21,579 nt of DNA. Origin: DYGX01 sp035325905. Its GTDB lineage: Bacteria > Chloroflexota > Anaerolineae > Aggregatilineales > Aggregatilineaceae. Shown here piece after piece: positions 14,470-21,579 of the stretch (position 1 is the stretch's first letter; each line of letters opens with the position of its first letter). The notes under the pieces are model-generated. The model ran no database searches. It was not told where the DNA came from and worked only from the letters and a program-made list of their open reading frames with translations. The position numbers and the translations under genes are program-made. The stretch spans positions 1-21,579 of the forward strand of contig DAOKYY010000065.1 in the NCBI GenBank assembly GCA_035325905.1, read 5' to 3'.

Positions 14470-15221
14470 GCGCGCGCGAAGAGATGACCACGAAACCCGC
14501 CGAAGCCCAGGCCGCGCCCCAGCGAGCGGCCAGAGTCCGCCGCCCGGTAACGCCGTACTGGCGCGCGGTCGGCGCGATTGCCTGGAAAGACCTGCGCGCC
14601 GAGATCCGCAGCCGCGAGCTGATCAACTCGATGCTGCTCTTTACGCTGATGACGGTGATGGTCTTCAGCCTGGCGCTGGAGCTGGACGCCAACGCGCGCC
14701 AGACGACCGTCGCGGGCGTGCTGTGGGTGACGATTGTCTTCGCGGGGCTGCTCGGCCTCAGCCGCAGCCTGGCGAGCGAGAAGGACAAGGGCAGCCTCGA
14801 CGCGCTGCTGCTGGCCCCGATCGCGCGCAGCGCCCTGTTTTTCGGCAAGATGCTCGGCAATCTGCTGTTCGTGCTGGTCATCGCCCTGGTGCTGATGGTG
14901 CTGCTGACGGTGATGTTCAACGTCACGCTGCTGCACCCGCTGCTGATCCTGCTGGTCGTGCTCGGCAGCGTGGGCTTCACCACAATCGGGACGCTGCTGT
15001 CGAGCATGAGCGTGCACGCGCGCAGCCGCGAGACGCTGCTGCCGATCCTGCTCATGCCGGTCGTGCTGCCGATCGTGATTAGCGCGGTGCGCGGCAGCAC
15101 CGCCGTCCTGAACGGGCTGCCGTCCGAAGACTGGCTGCCCTGGATTCAACTGCTGATCATGGCGGACGTGATCTACATCGCCGCCAGCTACGCGCTGTTC
15201 GATTTCGTGGTGGAAGAATAG
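14466..15221 (+). CDS. ccmB: CcmB, membrane subunit of the haem-handling ABC complex
   Basis: A 251-residue integral membrane protein with about six hydrophobic helices, the permease partner of CcmA. After a cytoplasmic Ala/Arg-rich start (about 30 residues, longer than usual), the family pattern appears: AWKDLRAEIRSRELINSMLL, then LWVTIVFAGLLGLSRSLASE, then KGSLDALLLAPIARSALFFG, and near the end LLPILLMPVVLPIVISAVRG. The start ATG overlaps the ccmA stop by four bases, so translation is coupled. A gap of 109 bases separates it from ccmC, without a clear terminator. Confidence 0.93.
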   Translation: MSAREEMTTKPAEAQAAPQRAARVRRPVTPYWRAVGAIAWKDLRAEIRSRELINSMLLFTLMTVMVFSLALELDANARQTTVAGVLWVTIVFAGLLGLSRSLASEKDKGSLDALLLAPIARSALFFGKMLGNLLFVLVIALVLMVLLTVMFNVTLLHPLLILLVVLGSVGFTTIGTLLSSMSVHARSRETLLPILLMPVVLPIVISAVRGSTAVLNGLPSEDWLPWIQLLIMADVIYIAASYALFDFVVEE

Positions 15222-15330
15222 GCGCGGCGCGCTGCACGAGACGCGCAGAACGTCTTGGCTCTTATCATCGCAGGCCGAACCGGCGGGCGCGCGGGGCGTC
15301 CGCCTGGGACATGTCAGGAGCATTAGGGAG

Positions 15331-16047
15331 ATGGAATATTCGCAGACACGCACGCAGATCCTTACGTGGCTGACTTACGCGGCGCTCGCGCTGTTTGCGC
15401 TGGCGCTGCTGATGGACTTTTTCTACGTGGGTCCCGAAGCGCAGCAGGGCGAGGCGCAGCGGATCTTCTACGTGCACCTCGGCTCGTTCCTCGGATCGTT
15501 TGTCTCGTTCGGACTGGCGGTCGTCGCCGGGATCGCGTACCTGCGCTCGCGCCAGCCGAAGTGGGACACGCTCGGCCTGGCGTCGGTCGAGATCGGCCTC
15601 GGCTTCTCCGCGATCACGATCGTCACTGGCATGGCCTGGGCGCGCCCGATCTGGAACACGTGGTGGACCTGGGACCCGCGCCTGACCAGCGTCGCGATCA
15701 TGTGGCTGGCGTATGCGGCGTACATGATGCTGCGCACCGGGATCGAAGACCCGGAGCGGCGGCGGCGCTTCGCGGCGGTCTACGGCATCGTGGCCTTCGC
15801 CAGCGTGCTGTATACCATTATCATTATTCGCGTCCGGCCGGACACGATTCACCCGGTCGTCGCCGGGCCGACCCAGGCCGACCCCGAAGGGTCATTTGAG
15901 GTCAGCGGGCGCATCCGCGATACGCTGTTCTTCAACCTGTTCACCTTCGCCGTGATCACGGTGGTTCTGATCTGGCACCGCATCCGCCTGGAGAACCTCT
16001 CCGAGCGGGTCGCGCGGCGGAAAATGGAAGTGCTGGCCGACCTGTAG
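15331..16047 (+). CDS. ccmC: CcmC, haem-loading subunit
   Basis: A 238-residue six-helix membrane protein that presents haem to CcmE. The WWD haem motif is WNTWWTWDPRLTS (about residues 109-121), flanked by GMAWARPI and by a conserved His on each side, in FYVHLGSF (about 46-53) and in RPDTIHPVV (about 169-177). Its length is typical. AGGAG (15316-15320) lies ten bases before the ATG, and a second AGGGAG touches it. It follows ccmB after a short gap and is closely followed by ccmD. Confidence 0.95.
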   Translation: MEYSQTRTQILTWLTYAALALFALALLMDFFYVGPEAQQGEAQRIFYVHLGSFLGSFVSFGLAVVAGIAYLRSRQPKWDTLGLASVEIGLGFSAITIVTGMAWARPIWNTWWTWDPRLTSVAIMWLAYAAYMMLRTGIEDPERRRRFAAVYGIVAFASVLYTIIIIRVRPDTIHPVVAGPTQADPEGSFEVSGRIRDTLFFNLFTFAVITVVLIWHRIRLENLSERVARRKMEVLADL

Positions 16048-16065
16048 GAGACGAGGGACGAGGCA

Positions 16066-16332
16066 ATGGGCAAATTTGCGGAGTATATGATCCTGGGCTA
16101 TTCGGCGATGGCGTTGATCCTCGGCGGGATGATCGCCTGGATTTACCTGCGCTACCGCGCGTTGAGGCGCGAGGCGGCGCTGGTCGAGCAGATGGCGGCG
16201 GAAGAGCGCGGCGACCGCGTGCACGCGGCGGTCGGCGCGCTGGAGAGCGACGCGCAGCCGGAGCAGGCCACGCCGGGCGTCTCTGGCATGGCGAACCCGT
16301 CCACCACCGCCGACCGGGTGCGAGGCGGCTGA
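16066..16332 (+). CDS. ccmD: CcmD-like small membrane protein
   Basis: An 88-residue protein with one membrane helix (about residues 7-27, YMILGYSAMALILGGMIAW) directly followed by YLRYRALRREAALVEQ, the hallmark layout of CcmD, which helps release holo-CcmE from CcmABC. The C-terminal 45 residues are a low-complexity tail (QPEQATPGVSGM), longer than in most CcmD proteins. It starts 18 bases after ccmC, with AGGAG and GAGG upstream, and is the last gene of the operon before the strong terminator at 16372. Assignment rests mainly on topology and position, since CcmD is poorly conserved. Confidence 0.75.
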   Translation: MGKFAEYMILGYSAMALILGGMIAWIYLRYRALRREAALVEQMAAEERGDRVHAAVGALESDAQPEQATPGVSGMANPSTTADRVRGG

Positions 16333-16371
16333 GGGCGGCGAGAAGCAGCGAAGAATCGCTCAAGGTAGCAA

Positions 16372-16414
16372 AAAAGCAGCATGGGACAGGTTTTAGCTGT
16401 CTTGTGCTGCTTTT
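16372..16414. terminator. Strong bidirectional terminator, ccm operon and tmRNA
   Basis: AAAAGCAGCA (16372-16381) pairs with TGCTGCTTTT (16405-16414), extended inward by eight more pairs including three G-T pairs, around a GTTTTAG loop. The A/T ends give a T-run in both directions, so it can stop the ccm operon (plus) and ssrA (minus). Confidence 0.88.
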
Positions 16415-16439
16415 CGCTGATCTGTCTTTAGCTGCCTTG

Positions 16440-16820
16440 TGGAGGTGCCGGGAATTGAACCCGGGTCCAAAGGATTCGCGAACAGACGTCTACAAGCATA
16501 GTTAGCTCTTTGATCTCGCTCCACGGGAACCTGAGCTAACCTGGGCGTGCCGTGGGCCAGCCGATGTCTCTTGGCCGCTGCTTATCGGCATCGCAGCGGG
16601 GCACCCTGCACTTTGTGACGCCTGCTTGCCGCCCGAGCAGGGACGGTCGGGGCAGACGGGCCACCCTCAGGTGACCGGTGTCCGTCCGGCTACTTACGCA
16701 GCCAGAGCGAGACGAGAAGTGCTGTTGTTGGCACTTATGGGTGTGCTCTGGATTAACGAGGGTAGAGCGCCTCGGCTTGCAGTCTGGGCGCAGCCTCCCC
16801 TGTCGAAGCCTGTCACCCCC
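16440..16820 (-). ncRNA. ssrA: Transfer-messenger RNA (tmRNA)
   Basis: A one-piece tmRNA of about 381 bases that rescues stalled ribosomes. The 5' end (GGGGGTGACAGGCTTCGACA, from 16820) pairs with the 3' end (CACCTCC) in a 7-bp acceptor stem that includes the G3-U70 pair needed for alanine charging. The T-arm (CCGGG TTCAATT CCCGG) is intact near the 3' end. The tag frame starts at GCC (16732-16730) and reads ANNSTSRLALAA, with the stop TAA at 16696-16694. The CCA end is not encoded: after the discriminator A come CAA. The two ends and the tag were read directly, while the internal pseudoknots were not folded here. It converges on the ccm operon across a shared terminator. Confidence 0.96.
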
Positions 16821-16831
16821 TTGCAGGCATC

Positions 16832-16860
16832 ATTATACCACACCCGGCCCCGCTGTTGAA
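16832..16860 (-). promoter_or_regulatory. tmRNA promoter
   Basis: On the minus strand, TGG precedes a consensus TATAAT (16837-16832), an extended -10. A weak -35 (TTCAAC, 16860-16855) lies 17 bases upstream. Transcription would start a few bases before the mature 5' end. Confidence 0.7.
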
Positions 16861-16916
16861 GACGATCTTTCAGAAATGCGTAAGAACGGGCCGCGATCAT
16901 GGCGCGACCGGCTCGA

Positions 16917-16945
16917 TTGTCCGCCCCTTTCCCCTGCGCTATACT
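16917..16945 (+). promoter_or_regulatory. Promoter giving a leaderless or nearly leaderless mRNA
   Basis: TTGTCC (16917-16922), a 17-base spacer and TATACT (16940-16945). Transcription would start at about 16952, one base before the ATG at 16953. No ribosome site can exist in that space, so the lipoprotein mRNA is probably leaderless. Confidence 0.65.
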
Positions 16946-16952
16946 TCGGGCC

Positions 16953-18008
16953 ATGACCCAGCCTTTTTCCTCTCGCCTCTGGACGCGCGCGCCGCTGGCC
17001 GCGCTGCTTGGCGCGGCGCTGCTGACGGTCGCGGCCTGCGGCCCGGTGAGCGACGTGATCGGGCAGCGCAACACGCCCGCCCCTTCCGTCGAAGGCTTCG
17101 CGCCGACGCCGGGCGCGCTGCGCACCGCGACGCCGGGCGGGCTGCTGTCGGTGTGGGTCGTCACGCCGCCAGCGGGCCGCGCGGAACAGCCCGGCTTTGT
17201 GACGCCGAACCCCGGTGTGCCCGGCGCGCGCCCGGTCGGCCCGGCGGCGACTGCGACCGCCGCCTTCGCCACGATTGAGGCGGCGACCGCGATCGCAGCG
17301 GTGCCCCCGCCTGCGCCGTACTACCAGCCGGACGACTGCCCGCTGCCGGGTGTGCCGGTCGCGCCGCCGCGTCCGGCGAGCTTCAACGACTATAAGGACC
17401 GCATCGCCGCGTACCTCTCCGCCGGCGGCTCGCCGACCGTGCTCGAAGCCACGCTGCGCAACTGGGGCGCGATCACCGAGCGGGGCGGCGTGGTCCAGGC
17501 GGACACTGACCTGACCGGCGACGGCGTGCGCGAGATCGTGGTGACGATGTTCAACCCGCAGACCTACAACGACGAGGCGCTGCTCAACGCCGGGCAACTG
17601 CTGGTGCTTGGCTGCGACGGCGGCGGCTATCGCGTGCTGTACGAGACGCCGTTTAACCCGCTGGTCGCCCTGCCGGAGTTGCTGCGCGTGGGCGACATGA
17701 ACGCCGACGTGCGCAGCGAGCTGGTCTTCTTTACTGAGACGTGCGGGCGCTCAAGCTGCTACAAGGATGGCAAAATCCTGACCTGGAATGCGCAGACCGG
17801 CGCCTTCAAAGAACTGAACAACGGGCAGATTGTGGCGATTAACGGGCGGATCGGCATCGCGGATGTGGACGGCGACGGCGTGCTGGAGCTGACCGCGCAG
17901 ATCAACCCGCCGCGCGCGGGCGCGCTGGCCGCCCCGGCCCGCGTGGTCGATACCTGGGACTGGTCCGGGACCGATTACGTGCTGGCTCTGCGCGAAGACG
18001 CCGAGTAA
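16953..18008 (+). CDS. Lipoprotein with FG-GAP/VCBS-like repeats
   Basis: A 351-residue envelope lipoprotein of unknown function. The signal peptide ends in a lipobox (LTVAAC, Cys at about residue 29), followed by a long Pro/Thr/Ala linker to about residue 125. The C-terminal domain contains DTDLTGDGVREIVV and GIADVDGDGVLELTAQ, Asp-rich calcium-binding loops like those of FG-GAP/VCBS beta-propeller repeats, plus a possible disulfide pair in ETCGRSSCYK. The ATG at 16953 was chosen because it gives the full signal peptide and lies right at the predicted transcription start; the frame is open upstream to 16899. It is the first gene of a plus-strand run, followed after 19 bases by the 2H phosphoesterase gene. 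Confidence 0.8.
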   Translation: MTQPFSSRLWTRAPLAALLGAALLTVAACGPVSDVIGQRNTPAPSVEGFAPTPGALRTATPGGLLSVWVVTPPAGRAEQPGFVTPNPGVPGARPVGPAATATAAFATIEAATAIAAVPPPAPYYQPDDCPLPGVPVAPPRPASFNDYKDRIAAYLSAGGSPTVLEATLRNWGAITERGGVVQADTDLTGDGVREIVVTMFNPQTYNDEALLNAGQLLVLGCDGGGYRVLYETPFNPLVALPELLRVGDMNADVRSELVFFTETCGRSSCYKDGKILTWNAQTGAFKELNNGQIVAINGRIGIADVDGDGVLELTAQINPPRAGALAAPARVVDTWDWSGTDYVLALREDAE

Positions 18009-18027
18009 GCGCCGGGGCAGCGGGGCC

Positions 18028-18735
18028 ATGCCACACGACGAGCGCGCGCTCTACGACCGGCTATGGGCCGAGGCGCGCGCCAGCTTTCAGGCGGGCGCGG
18101 TCGAGGTCGATCCGCACCTCGACAATCGCGAGGCCGATACGCGGCGCGGGCTGACGCTGGCGGCGCGCTTCGACGGCGCGCTGCGCCCTGAGTTGGACGC
18201 GCTGCTGGCCGATCTGCGCGCGCTTGCGCCGGAACAGCATGTTTATCGGCCGGACGAGCTACACATCACGATTCTGTCGGTAATCAGCGCGGCGCCCGGT
18301 TTTGACCCGGATCGCGCGCCGCTTGACGCTTACCACGCGCTGTTCTCTGAGACGTTCGCGTCCACCGCGCCGCTCACGCTGTATTGGCGCGGCCTGACCG
18401 CGACGCCCGGCGCCGTCCTGCTGTGCGGCTATTCGCCGGATAGGGCGCTCAACGCGCTGCGCGACCGGCTGCGCGAGGCGTTACGCCGGGCGGGGCTGGA
18501 TACGGACCTGGAGCTGCGCTATCGCACCACTGCCGCCCACGCGACGCTTTTGCGTTTTCGGGCGCTGCCGAGGCGTCTGGAGGCGCTTGGCGCCTATGTC
18601 GCGGCGCGGCGCGATCGGGACTACGGCGCGAGCCGGATCGAGCAGATCGAGTTTGTCGTGAACGACTGGTACATGTCACATGACCGGGTGCGCCTGCTCG
18701 CGCGGTACACGCTGGGCGGGCTGGCGCCGGAGTGA
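18028..18735 (+). CDS. 2H phosphoesterase (2'-5' RNA ligase-like) family protein
   Basis: A 235-residue cytoplasmic protein with the two HxT signatures of the 2H phosphoesterase superfamily: ELHITIL (His79) and AAHATLLRF (His171), at the spacing expected for the bilobed fold. Such enzymes open cyclic phosphates of RNA ends or nucleotides, and some act as 2'-5' RNA ligases in vitro. The substrate here cannot be told. The N-terminal 40 residues (RLWAEARASFQAGAVEVDPH) are extra compared with minimal members. It lies 19 bases after the lipoprotein gene and 12 bases before the metallophosphoesterase gene, so two phosphoesterases are probably made together. Confidence 0.8.
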   Translation: MPHDERALYDRLWAEARASFQAGAVEVDPHLDNREADTRRGLTLAARFDGALRPELDALLADLRALAPEQHVYRPDELHITILSVISAAPGFDPDRAPLDAYHALFSETFASTAPLTLYWRGLTATPGAVLLCGYSPDRALNALRDRLREALRRAGLDTDLELRYRTTAAHATLLRFRALPRRLEALGAYVAARRDRDYGASRIEQIEFVVNDWYMSHDRVRLLARYTLGGLAPE

Positions 18736-18747
18736 GAGGAGGCTCGG

Positions 18748-19578
18748 ATGCGGCTGGCGATTCTGGGAGACATTCACGGCAATCCGCTGGCGCTCGACGC
18801 GGTGCTGGCCGACATCGACGCGTGGGGCGGCGTGGACGGCTATCTGCTGATGGGCGATTTCAGCGCCATCGGGCCGGACCCGGTTAGCCCGCTGGAGCGG
18901 ATCACGGCGCTGCCGAATGCCGTCTGCCTGCGTGGCAACACCGATCGCGCCGTGGTGAACTTCGACTTTGACGAGAACGACCTCGCGGCAGTGGCGGGCG
19001 ATCCCGCGCGGGTGGGGCAGGTGCTCCGTATGGCGCGCAGCTTCGCGTGGACGCAGGGCTATCTCAGCGCGCGCGGGTGGATCGAGTGGATGCGCGACCT
19101 GCCGCTGGAGCACCGCCTGACGCTGCCGGATGGCACACGGCTGCTGGCGGTGCACGCCTCACCAGGGCGCGACGACGGCCCCGGCGTCGACCCGGCGACG
19201 AGCACCGCCGGCCTCGCGGCGCGGATCGCGGGCGCGGACGCCGATCTGATCGTGGTGGGGCACACGCACTGGCCGCAGGTGCACACTCTAGACGGCGTGC
19301 GCGTGATCAACCCCGGCAGCGTCAGCAACCCGCCCGCTGGCGACACACGCGCCAGCTACGCGCGCCTGGAGGCGGACAGCGCGGGCTATACGGTCGATTT
19401 TTGCCGGGTCGAATACGACCTGGACGCCGCGATTACTGCCGCGCGGCGTAGCGACCACCCGGCGCGCGACTACATCCTGGCCTTTCTCGAAGGGCGCGGC
19501 CAGCTCGGCTGGCAGGCGGCGCTGGGGGATACGCCGGTCGCGTCGCCTTTCGTGCGCGATCATTCGATTGTGGAGTGA
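18748..19578 (+). CDS. YfcE/ApaH-type metallophosphoesterase
   Basis: A 276-residue calcineurin-like phosphoesterase with two-metal site motifs in order: GDIHGN (7-12), GD (36-37, in LLMGDFSAIGP), GNTD (63-66), VHASPG (about 135) and GHTH (171-174). The third motif has Thr where the canonical GNH(D/E) has His, as in several YfcE-like phosphodiesterases. It would hydrolyse phosphodiester or phosphomonoester bonds in the cytoplasm; the substrate is unknown. AGAGGAGG lies just before the ATG. The M20 peptidase gene starts seven bases after its stop. Confidence 0.9.
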   Translation: MRLAILGDIHGNPLALDAVLADIDAWGGVDGYLLMGDFSAIGPDPVSPLERITALPNAVCLRGNTDRAVVNFDFDENDLAAVAGDPARVGQVLRMARSFAWTQGYLSARGWIEWMRDLPLEHRLTLPDGTRLLAVHASPGRDDGPGVDPATSTAGLAARIAGADADLIVVGHTHWPQVHTLDGVRVINPGSVSNPPAGDTRASYARLEADSAGYTVDFCRVEYDLDAAITAARRSDHPARDYILAFLEGRGQLGWQAALGDTPVASPFVRDHSIVE

Positions 19579-19585
19579 GCGGGCC

Positions 19586-20734
19586 ATGAGCGAGCTGCTC
19601 GACTTTTTCGCGAACCGCACAGAGCGTATGGTCGCGCTGCTGGACGAGCTGGTGCGGCTGGAGTCTCCGACCTCCAGCAAGCCGCACGTCGATCGGCTGA
19701 GCGAGCATATCGCGGATCGCTGCGTGGCGCTGGGCGCGCAGGTGACGCTCTACCCGCGCGCGGAGGTGGGCGATCTGCGCGTGGCGGTCTGGAACGGCGA
19801 CGCGCCGGGCCATCCGATCCTGTTGCTGGCCCACCTCGACACCGTCTGGCCGGTCGGCACGCTGGAAACGATGCCGATCCGGCAGGAGGGCGGGCGCTTC
19901 TTCGGGCCGGGCGCGGTCGATATGAAGGCGGGCGTCGTCGTCGCGCTGGAGACGATTCGTGGCCTGCGCGAGCGGGGCGAGATGCCATCGCGCCCGATCT
20001 GGCTGTTCCTTAACAGCGACGAGGAAACCGGCAGCACGCACTCGCGCGACCTGATCGAAGACCTGGCGAAGCAGGCCGGGCTGGTGCTGGTGATGGAGCC
20101 GGCGACCGAGGAAGAGGCGCTCAAGACGTGGCGCAAGGGCATCGCGCGCTACACCGTGACGCTCACCGGGCGCGCCTCGCACGCCGGGAACGCGCCCGAA
20201 GCCGGGATCAACGCCATTATCGAGGCGGCGCACCAGGCGCTCGCGCTGCACCGTCTCAACGACCTGCCGAATGGGACTTCCGTCTCGGTGACGCGCATCT
20301 CCGGCGGCATCGCCGGGAACGTCATCCCGCCGGAGGCGACGCTGTTCGTGGACGTGCGTTTCCTTAAGGCGTCCGAGGCGCAGCGCGTGGACGCCGCGAT
20401 CCGCGCCCTGGGGCCGGTGCTGCCCGGCGCGCAGGTCGCCGTGACCGGTGCCATCGATCGCGGGCCGATGGAGCATAACGAGCTGATGGCCCGCACTTAC
20501 GCCCAGGCGCGCGCGATCGCCGCGACGATCGGGCTGGAGCTACACGCGGGCGGCAGCGGTGGCGCGAGCGACGGCAACTTCACCGCCGCGCTAGGCGTCC
20601 CCACGCTCGACGGGCTGGGCGCGGCAGGATCGGGCCTGCACGCCGCCGACGAGCAGGCGATGATCCGCTCGCTGCCCCGCCGGGCGGCGCTGCTGGCGGC
20701 CTTGCTGTGCGAGTGGGAAATGACCGGCGCCTAG
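19586..20734 (+). CDS. M20 family metallopeptidase, carboxypeptidase G2-like
   Basis: A 382-residue zinc peptidase of the M20 family, closest in pattern to glutamate carboxypeptidase/CPG2. The two-zinc centre is complete: AHLDTVWP (His83, Asp85), AVDMKAG (Asp112), SDEETGS (Asp145-Glu146-Glu147) and SGLHAADE near the end (His352). The dimerisation domain between starts at RYTVTLTGRASHAGNAPEAG. There is no signal peptide, so it is probably cytoplasmic, cleaving C-terminal acidic residues or N-acyl amino acids. The ATG at 19586 has GGAG upstream inside the previous gene's end; an ATG at 19568 in frame lies within the upstream gene and lacks that spacing. Confidence 0.92.
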   Translation: MSELLDFFANRTERMVALLDELVRLESPTSSKPHVDRLSEHIADRCVALGAQVTLYPRAEVGDLRVAVWNGDAPGHPILLLAHLDTVWPVGTLETMPIRQEGGRFFGPGAVDMKAGVVVALETIRGLRERGEMPSRPIWLFLNSDEETGSTHSRDLIEDLAKQAGLVLVMEPATEEEALKTWRKGIARYTVTLTGRASHAGNAPEAGINAIIEAAHQALALHRLNDLPNGTSVSVTRISGGIAGNVIPPEATLFVDVRFLKASEAQRVDAAIRALGPVLPGAQVAVTGAIDRGPMEHNELMARTYAQARAIAATIGLELHAGGSGGASDGNFTAALGVPTLDGLGAAGSGLHAADEQAMIRSLPRRAALLAALLCEWEMTGA

Positions 20735-20765
20735 CGTCTTGTCGGCGCCGGAACAGGAGCGAGCC

Positions 20766-21579
20766 ATGCGCTACGCGCTCGATCTGCCGAACATGGGGCC
20801 GTTCGCTGACCCGCGCCTGCTGGTCGAGCTGGCGCGCGACGCCGAGCAGGCCGGGTGGGATGGCCTCTTTTTATGGGACCACCTCGGCGGGCGCGAGCCA
20901 AACCTGCCGCTGGTCGATCCCTGGATCGCGCTGGCGGCCATCGCGGCCAGCACGGAGCGCATCCGCCTGGGGACGATGGTCACGCCGCTGCCGCGCCGCC
21001 GCCCGTGGAAGGTCGCCCGCGAGACGGTCTCGCTCGACCGGCTCTCCGGCGGGCGGCTGATCGTCGGGGTCGGTCTGGGCAGCGGGCGGCCCACCGAGTG
21101 GGCGAGTCTCGGCGAGGAAACCGACTTCAAGCGGCGCGGCGCGATGCTCGACGAGGCGCTGGCGGTGCTGGATGGGTTGTGGTCGGCGCAGCCGTTCACC
21201 TTTCACGGCGCGCACTACACCGTCGAGGGCGCGGAGTTCCTGCCGGGGCCGCTCCAACAGCCGCGCATCCCGGTCTGGGTGGCGGGCTACTGGCCGAACA
21301 AAGCGCCTTTCCGGCGCGCCGCGCGCTGGGATGGGCTGTACCCGCTGTTTCCCGGTGCGGGCGAGGCGGATTGGCTGCCGCTGTTCCGCGAGGCGGTCGC
21401 CTTCGTGCGCGAGCAGCGCGGCGACAACCCCGCGCCGTTCGACATCTTGCACCGGGGCACGACGCCCGGCGACGATCCCGCGCAAGCTGCCGCGCTCGTT
21501 GCGCCGTTCGCGGAGGCGGGCGCGACGTGGTGGGCCGAGGCGATCCACCCGCAGCGGTTCGGTGGGGACTGGGGCGGCG
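20766..21579 (+). CDS. LLM-class flavin-dependent oxidoreductase (partial)
   Basis: The first 271 residues of a luciferase-like monooxygenase; the frame stays open to the window end. The family pattern is clear: a strand-helix start (RYALDLPNMGPFADPRLL), GWDGLFLWDHL, the segment TERIRLGTMVTPLPRRRPWK, then ETVSLDRLSGGRLIVGVGLG and RIPVWVAGYWPNKAP. Such proteins use FMN or F420 to oxidise small substrates. The two cofactor types are not told apart here with certainty. AGGAG lies before the ATG, and 31 bases separate it from the M20 gene, so it may belong to the same operon. Confidence 0.9.
   Translation, partial: MRYALDLPNMGPFADPRLLVELARDAEQAGWDGLFLWDHLGGREPNLPLVDPWIALAAIAASTERIRLGTMVTPLPRRRPWKVARETVSLDRLSGGRLIVGVGLGSGRPTEWASLGEETDFKRRGAMLDEALAVLDGLWSAQPFTFHGAHYTVEGAEFLPGPLQQPRIPVWVAGYWPNKAPFRRAARWDGLYPLFPGAGEADWLPLFREAVAFVREQRGDNPAPFDILHRGTTPGDDPAQAAALVAPFAEAGATWWAEAIHPQRFGGDWGG

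Noticed and set aside
16392..16446. Near-identical 15-base direct repeats (TTTAGCTGYCTTGTG) at the tmRNA 3' end and in the terminator, as an attachment site
   Set aside because: tmRNA ends are known integration sites, but the copies are only 36 bases apart with no integrase or foreign genes between them. Most likely a local duplication or chance.
1..21579. CRISPR array, insertion sequence or prophage
   Set aside because: No regularly spaced repeats, transposase, integrase or phage structural genes were seen; the HTH protein and HNH nuclease alone do not support a mobile element.

Overview
The window is high-GC bacterial chromosome, tightly packed and mostly transcribed left to right from about 2.8 kb onward. 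My best guess is a Chloroflexota (Anaerolineae-like) bacterium. This is an inference from the gene content: a System I cytochrome c maturation (ccm) cluster with a cysteine-type CcmE, lipoproteins with long Pro/Thr/Ala linkers, a lone HNH endonuclease and a NifX-like protein. No single sequence mark proves it. Promoters look like ordinary sigma-70 sites, with TATAAT or TACACT -10 boxes.

1-1.8 kb is a loosely packed, minus-strand accessory-looking stretch. It holds a small membrane protein whose start region is out of frame with its body, about 560 bases without a convincing gene but with several hairpins, a small acidic hypothetical protein, and an excisionase-type HTH protein with a very good promoter followed by a directly abutting small ORF. 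1.8-7.0 kb carries single genes: an alpha/beta hydrolase (minus), a secreted TlpA-like thioredoxin fused to two PPC-like domains, an HNH endonuclease, a NifX-like protein with a His-rich insertion (minus), and a two-heme membrane-anchored cytochrome c followed immediately by a GNAT acetyltransferase.

7.0-16.4 kb is the core of the window, a rearranged ccm locus. ccmE has its own promoter and terminator. It is followed by ccmF-ccmH-ccmG, a short CcmI-like protein, a large haem-binding lipoprotein of unknown function, ccmA-ccmB-ccmC and ccmD. CcmABCD would load haem onto CcmE, CcmG/CcmH would reduce apocytochrome cysteines, and CcmF would ligate haem. CcmE carries CxxxY in place of the usual His motif, yet a CcmH-like CxxC protein is retained. 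The unexplained member is the 633-residue lipoprotein, which overlaps ccmA and ends in a helical segment resembling the neighbouring CcmI-like protein. It is the best candidate here for an undescribed component.

A strong hairpin terminator at 16.4 kb separates the ccm operon from the convergent tmRNA gene (ssrA, minus strand), whose tag reads ANNSTSRLALAA. Diverging from ssrA is an apparently leaderless lipoprotein gene heading a run of closely spaced genes: a 2H phosphoesterase, a metallophosphoesterase, an M20 peptidase and an LLM-type flavin oxidoreductase that runs off the window end.
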